64,000 nucleotides of DNA from G963662905 sp965230045 (GTDB lineage Bacteria; Bacteroidota; Bacteroidia; Bacteroidales; WRLA01), in assembly GCA_965230045.1 (NCBI GenBank), contig OZ245940.1, positions 3,968,001-4,032,000 of the forward strand, given 5' to 3'. Under the pieces are notes generated by a model. The model was not told where the DNA came from. It did no database searches and saw nothing but the letters and a program-made list of their open reading frames with translations. The translations under genes and the position numbers were made by a program. The first letter of the stretch is position 1. Each line of letters begins with the position of its first letter. Positions 1 through 8,517 of the stretch are shown piece by piece.

Positions 1-185
1 ACAATTTTCACATCATCCGCTGAACTTTTCCGTGAAGCCTTTTTAATTGCTTTCACTTTAGGGATATTTGCTTCCACTTTGGCTTCGGAACCATGAAAAA
101 CCGGGCCCGGTATGGGCGTAGCAGGAAACTCCGTTGTCATGGCAAATAGCAGGACTACGGCAGCCACGATGGCGAATATTTTCAC
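1..185 (-). CDS. Partial secreted or membrane-anchored protein of unknown function
   Basis: The frame is open on the minus strand to the window edge, so only about 61 N-terminal residues are visible. I chose the GTG at 185, preceded by AAGGA four bases upstream. It gives a signal-peptide-like start (VKIFAIVAAVVLLFAM), then a Pro-rich piece and a Lys/Ser-rich stretch. The frame stays open upstream, so an earlier start cannot be excluded. No family is recognised and the function is unknown. Confidence 0.45.
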   Translation of the reverse strand, partial: MKIFAIVAAVVLLFAMTTEFPATPIPGPVFHGSEAKVEANIPKVKAIKKASRKSSADDVKI

Positions 186-353
186 AAGATCCTTTAATCC
201 AAGCACTTGTATCGCATTTTTAAATGTAAACAGCTCAGTTTTTCTATATAACAAATATCAGGAATTCAATTGAAACCAACTTGGTTTTCGGCCCATCTTA
301 TGAACAATAAATTGTTAAAAACCCCAAAACAATCTGATTTCCATATAAAGACA

Positions 354-386
354 ATAAAAAAACCCGCCAGATGTATCAGGCGGGTT
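354..386 (-). terminator. Rho-independent terminator of the 414-1319 lipoprotein gene
   Basis: Arms AACCCGCC (361-368) and GGCGGGTT (379-386) pair perfectly around a 10-base loop. An A run in the plus strand at 355-360 becomes a T run on the minus strand. The hairpin lies 28 bases after the minus-strand stop codon. Confidence 0.85.
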
Positions 387-413
387 AAAATTTTTCAATT
401 ACAAAGGTTAAGA

Positions 414-1319
414 CTACTTCTGAACTTTCACATCAAAAGTAATCAGGTCTTCGCGCATAACAGGGACTTCTGCTACTTTAACCAGGCCTTTTTTGCCATC
501 GGCAGTCATGAAGGCAAACACTTCTTCTCCTTGCAACATTGGCATGGAAGTTTCTTCAAAAGTCTCCAGATCAATTAGCAATGCATCATTTTCCATAGCA
601 TCGAATTCTTCGGCAGTATATTCAGTATTGTAAAAGCGCGTTGCGTTTTTAGTTTCCCAAAGAATCAAATTATAAACCTGGTTCACTTCAATATCGTCCG
701 GAGCACCTAATGTGGCCTTGTTCTCGGCACCATAATAATAAACCAGATCAATTTTTTCGCTGGCTGTATTTGCTTCGGCAATAGAATAGACCATATTTTC
801 AGAAACGGAATAGAAGCTTCCGGTTTGGTCGTTAAACGAACCAAGAACAACACCTTCGTAATAGTTAATTTCACCATACTGAGGCTCAGGGACTACAGTT
901 GTTACATTCAAAGAAACTTCTGCTTCCTTGGCATCATCATCCTTAATAGTAAAGATGTACTTTGCTGTTGCCGCTTCGCCCAGGGCAACAAAAACAGAAT
1001 CAAAGGAATAGTTTTCCTCTTTAAACTCCTCATTATAAATGTCTTCAGGAGTATTATTCACTACACGTGTCACAGTAAATGTGCGTAAATCCTCTTTAGA
1101 AGTAGCATTCATAGCTGCCGTAATTCCAATGTGAATGTTTACACCGGTATCAACGCTTACATCTGATGATACGTAATCTCCTCCGCCTTTAAAATCGATG
1201 GTTGGATAATAAGTTGGCTGTGGATCGTCCGGATCATCGTCATCATTATTACATGCAGTAAACATAAAGGCAATACCTGCCAATAATAGAAACGAAAATA
1301 AAAAAGTTGCTTTTCTCAT
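414..1319 (-). CDS. Putative surface lipoprotein, unknown function
   Basis: The product is 301 residues. A hydrophobic signal ends in a lipobox (MFTAC, Cys23) and is followed by an acidic run rich in Asp (about residues 24-34). Acidic residues just after the lipid-bearing Cys are typical of surface-exported lipoproteins in Bacteroidota. The rest looks beta-rich, with threonine- and valine-alternating strands and no catalytic motif that I recognise. The gene follows pcm on the same strand with a 72-base gap and ends in its own terminator, so it may be transcribed alone or with pcm. Function unknown. Confidence 0.75.
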   Translation of the reverse strand: MRKATFLFSFLLLAGIAFMFTACNNDDDDPDDPQPTYYPTIDFKGGGDYVSSDVSVDTGVNIHIGITAAMNATSKEDLRTFTVTRVVNNTPEDIYNEEFKEENYSFDSVFVALGEAATAKYIFTIKDDDAKEAEVSLNVTTVVPEPQYGEINYYEGVVLGSFNDQTGSFYSVSENMVYSIAEANTASEKIDLVYYYGAENKATLGAPDDIEVNQVYNLILWETKNATRFYNTEYTAEEFDAMENDALLIDLETFEETSMPMLQGEEVFAFMTADGKKGLVKVAEVPVMREDLITFDVKVQK

Positions 1320-1391
1320 ACTGTTGTGCTTTAGGTTATTTATTAAAAGATATTTTGTTAAACAAATTTCAGGCCAAGATACAGTTTTTTC

Positions 1392-2045
1392 TTAATCATT
1401 TGCTTTGTCCTCGAGCATAGGAACAAAACTAAAACCGCCATGTTCAGATATTTCAAATTTATTTTCTGCAATTTTTTCCACGACTTTCATCACCTGGCCG
1501 CTCTCCCCTCCAAGAGGGATGATCATTTTGCCCCCGATTTTCAGCTGTTCTTTCAAGGCTTCGGGTATAAATGGTGCGCCTGCTGTAATTATTATGCCAT
1601 CGAAGGGGGCAAAAGTAGGCAGACCTTTATAGCCATCGCCAAAAAAGAGTTTTGGGCGGTATTTCAGTTCCATAAGAAACTTCTTGGTTTTATTGTACAG
1701 GTTTCGTTGGCGTTCAATGGAAAAAACCTTAACTCCCATTTCGAGCAGCACACAAGCCTGATAGCCCGAGCCTGTCCCGATTTCAAGTATTTTCTGACGT
1801 GGCTGCGGATCCAGCAGTTCGGTCTGAACGGCAACGGTATAAGGCTGGGAAATGGTTTGTCCGGATCCAATTGGAAAAGCCTGATCCTGATAGGCAAACT
1901 CAAGAAATGCCGGATCAAGGAAGAGATGGCGCGGTATTTTTTCAATAGCGGCCAGAACCTCTTCATTCCTGATTCCTTTGGCACGAATTCCTTCGGCAAG
2001 TTGTTTTCTTAAACCTTTATGTCGGTAGTTATCCTGAATCATCAT
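1392..2045 (-). CDS. pcm: Protein-L-isoaspartate O-methyltransferase
   Basis: This cytosolic SAM-dependent enzyme methylates isoaspartyl residues in damaged proteins and starts their repair. The 217-residue length matches the family. The PCMT signature GQTISQPY is near residue 62, and the SAM-binding motif I (EIGTGSGYQA) is near residue 87, followed by the expected acidic end of strand 2 (VFSIER). The N-terminal helix with RGI-type and PRHLF motifs is also characteristic. Two ATGs lie in tandem at the start; I kept the first. It is divergent from the Gfo/Idh/MocA gene. Confidence 0.93.
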   Translation of the reverse strand: MMIQDNYRHKGLRKQLAEGIRAKGIRNEEVLAAIEKIPRHLFLDPAFLEFAYQDQAFPIGSGQTISQPYTVAVQTELLDPQPRQKILEIGTGSGYQACVLLEMGVKVFSIERQRNLYNKTKKFLMELKYRPKLFFGDGYKGLPTFAPFDGIIITAGAPFIPEALKEQLKIGGKMIIPLGGESGQVMKVVEKIAENKFEISEHGGFSFVPMLEDKAND

Positions 2046-2137
2046 CTAGCTTATGCGGAAACATTTTAAACTGCCGCACTTCATCCCAAGCCGGCCATTT
2101 TATTTCCTGCAAAAATATGATAAAAATCAAAAAAGCC

Positions 2138-2145
2138 TACATTTG
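2138..2145 (+). promoter_or_regulatory. Putative -7 promoter element TACATTTG
   Basis: TACATTTG fits the Bacteroidota consensus TAnnTTTG and lies 18 bases before the ATG at 2164. No convincing -33 TTG is seen at the usual distance. Its position argues against any start upstream of 2164 for the dehydrogenase gene. Confidence 0.45.
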
Positions 2146-2163
2146 CAGCCAAATAGAAATATC

Positions 2164-3165
2164 ATGCTAAAAATAGGAGTTTTAGGCGCCGGACATCTCG
2201 GCAAAATCCACATCAAATGTATTAAGAATATTAGGGATTATCAATTAATTGGATTTTACGACCCTGATAAAAACAATGCAGAACAGGTAAGTTCGGATTT
2301 TGGCATCAAGAGTTACGAATCCATTGAATCCCTTCTGGATGATGTGGATGTAGTTGATATTGTGACGCCTACAATATCCCATTTCGATTGTGCTTCAAAA
2401 GCCTTTGCCAAAAATAAACATGTGTTTATTGAAAAGCCTATCGTTGCTACTACTGAAGAATCGTTTAAGCTGATGGAACTGGCTAAGGAAGCGGGCGTGA
2501 AAGTTCAGGTTGGCCATGTCGAGCGCTTCAATCCTGCTTTTCTGGCAGCAAAAAAGTTCATCGACAAGCCCATGTTTATCGAAGCGCACCGTCTGAGCCA
2601 GTTCAACCCTCGTGGAACTGATGTGCCGGTTATTCTCGATTTAATGATCCACGATTTGGATATCGTACTCAGCTCCGTGCAATCTGAAGTAAAAAACATC
2701 TCAGCAAGCGGCGTGGCTGTAGTGAGCCCAACTCCTGATATTGCCAATGCACGTATTGAATTTGAAAATGGAAGTGTGGCCAACCTAACAGCATCGCGTA
2801 TCAGCCTGAAAAATATGCGCAAAACCCGCATGTTCCAAAAAGACGCCTATATCTCAATTGACTTTTTGGAAAAACAGAGCGAAATCGTACGCATGAAAAC
2901 CGTTGATCCCGAAAAGGTTAATGATCCATTTGCAATGATACTCGAACCTTCTGAAGGCCGTGAAGCCAAGCAGATTATCTTCGAAAAACCTGAATCAGAA
3001 AATATTAATGCCATTGAAACGGAATTGTTCACTTTTGCCGAAGCTATTGCAAACGGCACCGAACCCCCGGTAAGCATGCTTGATGGCCATAGAGCCCTCA
3101 AAGTAGCCAATGATATCCATGCCATTATTATTGAACAATTGGAAAAGCAACAAGCCAAGGCTTAA
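2164..3165 (+). CDS. Gfo/Idh/MocA-family NAD(P)-dependent oxidoreductase
   Basis: A predicted cytosolic dehydrogenase of 333 residues, probably acting on a sugar, cyclitol or sugar-nucleotide substrate that cannot be named from sequence. The N-terminal Rossmann fold shows IGVLGAGHLGKIH at residues 3-15, and the family motif EKP (in HVFIEKPI) comes about residue 90. The C-terminal alpha/beta domain is complete (HDLDIVLSS, ending near LEKQ). I chose the ATG at 2164 because the nucleotide-binding strand begins immediately after it and a TAnnTTTG element lies just upstream. A longer in-frame start at 2053 would add an unrelated basic stretch. It precedes a lipoprotein gene and a sugar transferase on the same strand, but gaps of about 100 bases leave operon membership open. 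Confidence 0.9.
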   Translation: MLKIGVLGAGHLGKIHIKCIKNIRDYQLIGFYDPDKNNAEQVSSDFGIKSYESIESLLDDVDVVDIVTPTISHFDCASKAFAKNKHVFIEKPIVATTEESFKLMELAKEAGVKVQVGHVERFNPAFLAAKKFIDKPMFIEAHRLSQFNPRGTDVPVILDLMIHDLDIVLSSVQSEVKNISASGVAVVSPTPDIANARIEFENGSVANLTASRISLKNMRKTRMFQKDAYISIDFLEKQSEIVRMKTVDPEKVNDPFAMILEPSEGREAKQIIFEKPESENINAIETELFTFAEAIANGTEPPVSMLDGHRALKVANDIHAIIIEQLEKQQAKA

Positions 3166-3266
3166 AATTTTATCCACATTAGTGCCAAAGCGGACAATAA
3201 GCCTTTTTTAGGGGCGTTATAAGTTCCATATTGAACAGCAAACTGACCTAAGGTTTTTATTGATTG

Positions 3267-4169
3267 ATGAAAATACCATTACACAAAGTTTTAGCCTATT
3301 TATTTGTATCCCTGCTTCTAATTTTGGCCGCATCCTGTGAAAAGTTTGAAGGCGAACAGGAAGTCCCTTCTTATATCCGGATAGATACCATTGGCCTGAA
3401 AGATACAGATTTTTACCATGGAAGTCTTTCGGCGAAAATCACAGACGCATGGGTATATGTTGAGAACCAGCTTATTGGTGGATTTGAACTTCCTGCAACC
3501 ATTCCCGTACTTGCCAAAGGCGAAGTGGATATTATTGTGCGCCCCGGCGTGATGCTCAATGGAATGATCAATACACGTGCAGCTTACGCTTTTTACGACC
3601 GTATTGATATTACTGCAAAAATTGCAGAAGACAGCATTACAACAATAGGCACTGATTTTGGTGATAAAAAAATCCTGAAAACATCATATGAGGAATCCAC
3701 CTTTTTTGCCTGGCAGGAAAGTTTTGAAGATGCTGAATTAACACTGGATACCACAGGTTACAGCACAGTTGATATTGGCCTCACCGAAAAAGACAGTCCG
3801 GAAACCTTCGAAGGGCTGCACTCCGGGCTGGTAGTATTAAAAGATGAAGATGATGTTTTTGAAGCCCTCACACGCGAAAGTTATGAGCTTCCCCAAAATG
3901 GCAGCCCGATTTTCCTGGAAATGAATTATAAAAACAATTCACCTTTTACGGTTGGGTTGGTAATTCATGAAGAAGGCTATTCCACAGTTTTTCACAGCCT
4001 GTTGGTTTATAACGCCCGCAGCGATTGGAACAAAGTATATATCAACCTCACACAGGTTGTTTCCAATGCCTACGGAGCTACTTCTTTTCAATTGTTTTTT
4101 GGCGCCGGAAAATCGCCCGATGTGGAGGAGACCCGATTATTGTTCGACAATTTCCGCCTAATCTACTAA
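3267..4169 (+). CDS. Lipoprotein of unknown function
   Basis: The product has 300 residues with an N-terminal signal and lipobox (LILAASC, Cys near residue 25), then a beta-rich body. The C-terminal half contains patterns such as FLEMNYKNNSPF and LFFGAGKSPDV, ending in a phrase (LLFDNFRLIY) that resembles carbohydrate-binding or jelly-roll-like domains in Bacteroidota lipoproteins. That resemblance is only suggestive. The start is the ATG at 3267, directly after an in-frame TTG. The gene ends 16 bases before the sugar transferase and is likely co-transcribed with it. Confidence 0.75.
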   Translation: MKIPLHKVLAYLFVSLLLILAASCEKFEGEQEVPSYIRIDTIGLKDTDFYHGSLSAKITDAWVYVENQLIGGFELPATIPVLAKGEVDIIVRPGVMLNGMINTRAAYAFYDRIDITAKIAEDSITTIGTDFGDKKILKTSYEESTFFAWQESFEDAELTLDTTGYSTVDIGLTEKDSPETFEGLHSGLVVLKDEDDVFEALTRESYELPQNGSPIFLEMNYKNNSPFTVGLVIHEEGYSTVFHSLLVYNARSDWNKVYINLTQVVSNAYGATSFQLFFGAGKSPDVEETRLLFDNFRLIY

Positions 4170-4185
4170 TAAAATTAGTCCAAAG

Positions 4186-5604
4186 ATGTTAAACAGGAAA
4201 TTACAGGTCACTAAATATCTTATTGTTGATTATCTCAGCGCCTTATTGGCCTGGAGTATTTTTTTCGTTTACAGGAAATATTATATTGACCCCTATTTTT
4301 TCGAACACATCAGCATCGTTCTTCAAGACACTAATTTCCAGATCGGGATAATTGTCATCCCATTTTTTTGGTTGTTCCTCTATATATTAATGGGTGCTTA
4401 CCGCAGGATTTACCGTAAATCCAGGCTCCGGGAATTAGGGCAAACCCTGACAATAACCATTATCGGGGTAACGATAATATTTTTTGTGCTTATTCTTGAT
4501 GACTTTATTGTAACGTACAAAAGCTACTATCAAAGCTTCCTGATATTATTTGCGCTGCATTTTATCCTCACCTATATCCCCCGGTTGATCCTTACAACCC
4601 GAGCAATCAATAAATTACGAAAGCGAAAAATCGGGTTTCGCACAATTATCGTTGGAAGCAACGGCAATGCAGAAAATATTTATCACGAAATAGAGGATCA
4701 GCTCCATTCTCCGGGAAATAAATTCATTGGTTTTGTAAGTGCAATGGAAATGGAGTATTATCCGCTGGAAGATTATTTGCCTCATCTTGGTTCTTACAAA
4801 GACCTGAACCAAATCATTGAGCAGCACAAGGTTGACGAAATTATTATTGCCATTGAGCGCTCGGAGAAAAACACCGTAGATCGCATTATTTCTGAAATTC
4901 AGGATACAAATGTAGTAATCAAAGTAATTCCTGAAATGCAGGACATCCTGATGGGCACAGTGCGTACAAGTGCCATTTTTTCACCTCTTATCGAAATCGC
5001 CCCGGATCCCATGCCTGCCTGGCAGATGTTCCTGAAAAGGGGAATGGACATTGTTATCTCCATCATTGCCATAATAATCCTGATTCCTGCTTATATTTTT
5101 ACGGCCATTGGTGTGCGCAGAAGTTCTCCGGGTTCCATAATTTATACGCAAATGCGGGTTGGGAAAAATGGAAAATATTTTCCAATGCACAAATTCCGGA
5201 GCATGTACCAGGATGCCGAACGGGGTGGCAAGCCGATGCTTAGCTCGCAAACCGATCCAAGGATCACACCTTTTGGCCGTTTTATGCGTAAAGTGCGATT
5301 AGATGAAATCCCTCAGTTTTATAGTGTTCTGAAAGGCGATATGTCGCTGGTTGGCCCACGTCCGGAGCGACAATATTTTATTGACCGCATATGTGAAAAA
5401 GCACCTGAATATCGACTCCTTCAAAGAATCAAGCCCGGAATCACCAGCTGGGGACAAGTACGCTTTGGTTATGCCGAAAATGTTGAAGAAATGATCGCCC
5501 GCCTCAAATACGATCTGCTTTATCTGGAAAATATGTCGATTGCAATGGACATTAAAATTATGATTTATACCGTATTGATCGTAATTCAGGGCAGAGGCAA
5601 GTAA
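4186..5604 (+). CDS. Undecaprenyl-phosphate sugar-1-phosphate transferase (exopolysaccharide initiation)
   Basis: This inner-membrane enzyme would transfer a sugar phosphate from a nucleotide sugar to a polyprenyl phosphate carrier, the first step of exopolysaccharide or O-antigen assembly. The 472 residues show about four N-terminal membrane helices (residues 10-135), a central CoA-binding-like Rossmann domain (IVGSNGNAENIY near 158) and a C-terminal bacterial sugar transferase domain. That domain has the expected KRGMDIVIS start near 284, the substrate motif KFRSMYQDAE, the basic helix RKVRLDEIPQF and SLVGPRPER. This is the WbaP/WcaJ/CapM type. The sugar cannot be inferred. No other glycosyltransferase lies nearby, so it is not inside a visible capsule cluster. 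Confidence 0.92.
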   Translation: MLNRKLQVTKYLIVDYLSALLAWSIFFVYRKYYIDPYFFEHISIVLQDTNFQIGIIVIPFFWLFLYILMGAYRRIYRKSRLRELGQTLTITIIGVTIIFFVLILDDFIVTYKSYYQSFLILFALHFILTYIPRLILTTRAINKLRKRKIGFRTIIVGSNGNAENIYHEIEDQLHSPGNKFIGFVSAMEMEYYPLEDYLPHLGSYKDLNQIIEQHKVDEIIIAIERSEKNTVDRIISEIQDTNVVIKVIPEMQDILMGTVRTSAIFSPLIEIAPDPMPAWQMFLKRGMDIVISIIAIIILIPAYIFTAIGVRRSSPGSIIYTQMRVGKNGKYFPMHKFRSMYQDAERGGKPMLSSQTDPRITPFGRFMRKVRLDEIPQFYSVLKGDMSLVGPRPERQYFIDRICEKAPEYRLLQRIKPGITSWGQVRFGYAENVEEMIARLKYDLLYLENMSIAMDIKIMIYTVLIVIQGRGK

Positions 5605-5621
5605 ATCACTGTACCGGCAAA

Positions 5622-6200
5622 TTACAGCTGACCGTTTTCAATTAAGCATACAATCCGTTCAATAGCAGCATCTTCCCCTTCAGGATCGTAGCGTACTTTT
5701 AAATTATAACCAAAAATGCGCGCAAACGACTGCCAAAAAAATGCAATAAACTTACCACGCAACTCCTGTACCAAAGAAAATGATGAAGTTCCCGTTTCAC
5801 GGTCGATCAGCTTAATCAGGATTTTACCTTGCGAAAAAGTTAATTTTTTTAATTCAGCACCAAATTCGGCCTGTATTTCATCCTCGGCCATTTTCATAAT
5901 TTGTCTGCGTTCTTTTTTTGTTTGAACAGATGACAGTGTATCCTCATACTCACGCAGTTTGACCCCCGCCAAACGCGCATAAGGATAAACTTTTTTCACA
6001 TTACGCACCAGCTTGTTGTACCGTCGGTATTGACGCTTATTTTTAAAATCCAAGGGTGGAAATACATAGATTCCCCTTAATTCGGCAACCGGAAGCGTAT
6101 CCTTCCCTTCAATAATAGTGCGCAATATAACAGGCTTATCCTGAGCCGGCAATAAACCAGCAGCGAATACAAACAATAATATGAATAAAATTCTGTTCAT
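5622..6200 (-). CDS. DUF4294 domain-containing secreted protein
   Basis: The product has 192 residues with a cleavable signal peptide (ends near LLPAQD). The mature part matches the Bacteroidota-restricted DUF4294 pattern: an N-terminal strand, a basic stretch (YRRYNKLVRNVKKVYPYAR) and the late motif LTFSQGKILIKLIDRETG. Biochemical function is unknown for the family. It is convergent with the sugar transferase gene, 17 bases between stops. Confidence 0.85.
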   Translation of the reverse strand: MNRILFILLFVFAAGLLPAQDKPVILRTIIEGKDTLPVAELRGIYVFPPLDFKNKRQYRRYNKLVRNVKKVYPYARLAGVKLREYEDTLSSVQTKKERRQIMKMAEDEIQAEFGAELKKLTFSQGKILIKLIDRETGTSSFSLVQELRGKFIAFFWQSFARIFGYNLKVRYDPEGEDAAIERIVCLIENGQL

Positions 6201-6445
6201 TAATCAGTTGCAAACAAAATTAAGGCAATGGATTTAATCCATAACTAAAATTATGCCACGAAATTAAACATTACAACTTATCCGAAGGCGATACAAAGCA
6301 TTTAACCAAAACCAAAATTTCAAAAGGAATAGTGAATTAATCACATATCTATATAACTAAAGCGTTTTAGCTAAAATGTGAGGAAAAGCCAAAATGAAGA
6401 ATTTGTGAAATTTTATAAAGGATTTTTTTGAATCAGTAGAATTTA

Positions 6446-6453
6446 TATATTTG
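6446..6453 (+). promoter_or_regulatory. Putative -7 promoter element of pfkA in a 367-base gene-free stretch
   Basis: TATATTTG at 6446-6453 fits TAnnTTTG and would give pfkA an untranslated leader of about 110 bases. A TTG lies 15 bases upstream (6428-6430), shorter than the usual 17-21. The rest of 6201-6567 is AT-rich; I see no gene or RNA structure in it. Confidence 0.45.
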
Positions 6454-6567
6454 CCACGGTTTTTAAATTAGCCGGATTAGGGTTTGTTTTAAAAAGCAAA
6501 AACATTTGAGGGCAAAAATTTGATTATCAATGCTTTTTTAAAAGCTGTTTAATAACAAAATTATTTT

Positions 6568-7677
6568 ATGAAACGAGTTTTAGTAGCAACAGGAGGAGGA
6601 GACTGCCCGGGACTTAATGCCGTAATCAGGGCTATCGTGAAAAGAGCTTCACTCGAAAAAGATTGGGAAGTACTGGGCAGCATCCAGGCTTTTAATGGTG
6701 TATTATGGGAACCCAGTGAACTGGTATTACTTGATGAGAAGAAAGTATCCGGCATACACTATCGTGGAGGAACAATAATCGAAACTACCAATATTGGTGG
6801 ACCTTTTGCATGGCCTTACAAAAAAGAAGATGGCAGCTGGGGCACAGCCGACCGTTCAGACGAAATGATCCGCAAACTTCAATATTTAGGCATTGATGCC
6901 GTTATTAATATTGGCGGCGACGGGTCACAACGAATTTCACAGCGCCTTTTTGAAAAAGGGCTCAACGTTATTGGCGTACCAAAAACGATTGATAATGACC
7001 TTTCTGCAACGGATTCTACTTTTGGTTTTCAAACAGCGGTGCAAATTGCAACCGAATCAGTTGATAAACTGGTAACAACCGCAGCAAGCCACAATCGTGT
7101 ACTGATCATGGAAGTAATGGGACGTTACGCCGGATGGATCGGCCTGAATGCAGCGGTTGCCGGTGGTGCAGAAATTTGCCTGTTGCCCGAATTCCCATAC
7201 GATATTGATCACGTAATGCAAAAAATTGAATCACGTTTTAATCGCGGACGTGGTTTTGTGAATATTGTTATTGCCGAAGGAGCCAAACCTAAAGGAGGCA
7301 GGTTAACCAAAGGCAAAAACGATGAAGTTGGCTACGAAAATGCACGCCTTGGTGGTGTTGCGCATCAATTGGCACACCAACTCCGGCAAGCTGGATGTGA
7401 ACATAGCATCCGCGAAACGGTACTCGGCCACATTCAGCGTGGAGGCGTTCCTATTGCTTACGACCGTGTGCTCGCAACACAAATGGGTGTGAAAGCTTTT
7501 GAACTTGTGCTGGAGAAAAAATATGGACATATGGTTTCTTACAGACATCCTCATATTACATCTGTGACCCTAAAAGATGCAATACAACAGCCAAATCTAG
7601 TTACACCGGATACTGCCCTGATGCGCACTGCAAGAGGCATCGGTATTTGCTTTGGCCATAATTTTGATGAAAAATAA
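6568..7677 (+). CDS. pfkA: 6-phosphofructokinase, probably ATP-dependent
   Basis: This glycolytic enzyme phosphorylates fructose 6-phosphate to fructose 1,6-bisphosphate in the cytosol. The 369 residues contain the phosphate-donor loop GGG-D-CPG near residue 9, the donor-site motif GGDGS (116-120), the catalytic PKTIDND (138-144, base Asp142) and MEVMGRYAGW near residue 170. Gly at the position after GGD is typical of ATP users, while Lys in PKTIDND is typical of pyrophosphate-type and 'mixed' clade III enzymes. Clade III members with this Gly/Lys pair that have been studied use ATP, so ATP use is inferred. A strong terminator follows at 7687-7732. Confidence 0.92.
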   Translation: MKRVLVATGGGDCPGLNAVIRAIVKRASLEKDWEVLGSIQAFNGVLWEPSELVLLDEKKVSGIHYRGGTIIETTNIGGPFAWPYKKEDGSWGTADRSDEMIRKLQYLGIDAVINIGGDGSQRISQRLFEKGLNVIGVPKTIDNDLSATDSTFGFQTAVQIATESVDKLVTTAASHNRVLIMEVMGRYAGWIGLNAAVAGGAEICLLPEFPYDIDHVMQKIESRFNRGRGFVNIVIAEGAKPKGGRLTKGKNDEVGYENARLGGVAHQLAHQLRQAGCEHSIRETVLGHIQRGGVPIAYDRVLATQMGVKAFELVLEKKYGHMVSYRHPHITSVTLKDAIQQPNLVTPDTALMRTARGIGICFGHNFDEK

Positions 7678-7686
7678 ATAATAAAT

Positions 7687-7732
7687 ACGGGCAGGCCAAT
7701 CAACTAATTGATTGAAACCTGCCCGTTTTTTT
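7687..7732 (+). terminator. Rho-independent terminator of pfkA
   Basis: ACGGGCAGG (7687-7695) pairs with CCTGCCCGT (7718-7726), extended inside by CAATCAA/TTGATTG, and is followed by a T run. It starts ten bases after the pfkA stop. Confidence 0.9.
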
Positions 7733-7798
7733 AATTTGTATATTCCAAAAAGCCGGAAAACTTTTTTTATCACTGCAATTCTGAACAACAAGCCTTCA

Positions 7799-8482
7799 TT
7801 ATTCTTGCTTGATCACGGTTCCATTTTTGTCGTAGTGCAGAATATCATCATTTATAATCTCACCATTCTGATTGTATTCCAGGAATTTTTCCTTGGTTAT
7901 TTCACCCCGGTCATTTCGAAAACGATCAACACGGCTGATCAGCTCCCCTTCTGAGTTAAAGGTCTTTGCCTGAATTTCCAATCCGTCATCGTTATAATCA
8001 TAAAGGGAACAAAACATCCTGATCAAAGAACCATTTTTATCGTATGAGCGGAAAATAAAAACACTTTTTTTCCCTTCATCATCATAGCGAAAAACATTAT
8101 AAATTTTACCTTTATATTGTCCATCAGCTGTGTACATTTCCGTTATTTCACGGATACGGCTTCCTTGTTCATCATATTCATATTGAAAAACATTGTACTC
8201 GCGCGGCGCTCCATCCCTTTTAAAGGAATACTGCCTGCGTTCCGTAACTTGTCCCTGATCATTGCGGATAATTTCCGGTTTTGGTCGCTTTGCAACTTCC
8301 AAAATGGTATCAGGGGGTGTAGTTGGGATATTTTCAGCCACCTGCCGTCCCAAGGTATTTGTATTTAACACGATATATTCATCCAAATTGATAATTTCCC
8401 TTTCGGGGCTGCCATCTCCCCCACAGGAAGCCAAAAGCGCTATCGCACTGAGGAGGAATAAAAATAACTTTAGGTTTTTCAT
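7799..8482 (-). CDS. Lipoprotein with YD/RHS-like repeats
   Basis: The product has 227 residues. A lipobox (LLASC, Cys20) anchors it, then from about residue 85 the sequence consists of repeated strands of the type YDEQGSRIREI, YDKNGSLIRMF and YNQNGEIINDD, spaced about 20-25 residues apart. These resemble YD/RHS-type or MORN-like beta-hairpin repeats common in Bacteroidota surface proteins. No enzyme motif is seen. It follows the RelA/SpoT-type gene by 35 bases on the same strand and could be co-transcribed. Function unknown. Confidence 0.75.
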   Translation of the reverse strand: MKNLKLFLFLLSAIALLASCGGDGSPEREIINLDEYIVLNTNTLGRQVAENIPTTPPDTILEVAKRPKPEIIRNDQGQVTERRQYSFKRDGAPREYNVFQYEYDEQGSRIREITEMYTADGQYKGKIYNVFRYDDEGKKSVFIFRSYDKNGSLIRMFCSLYDYNDDGLEIQAKTFNSEGELISRVDRFRNDRGEITKEKFLEYNQNGEIINDDILHYDKNGTVIKQE

Positions 8483-8517
8483 ATTTCATTTTTTTGGTTT
8501 AAAAACAATTTTCAATT

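Noticed and set aside
2053..2163. N-terminal extension of the Gfo/Idh/MocA gene
   Set aside because: The extension is basic and unlike the family; the Rossmann motif begins directly at the ATG 2164 and a promoter element lies inside the extension.
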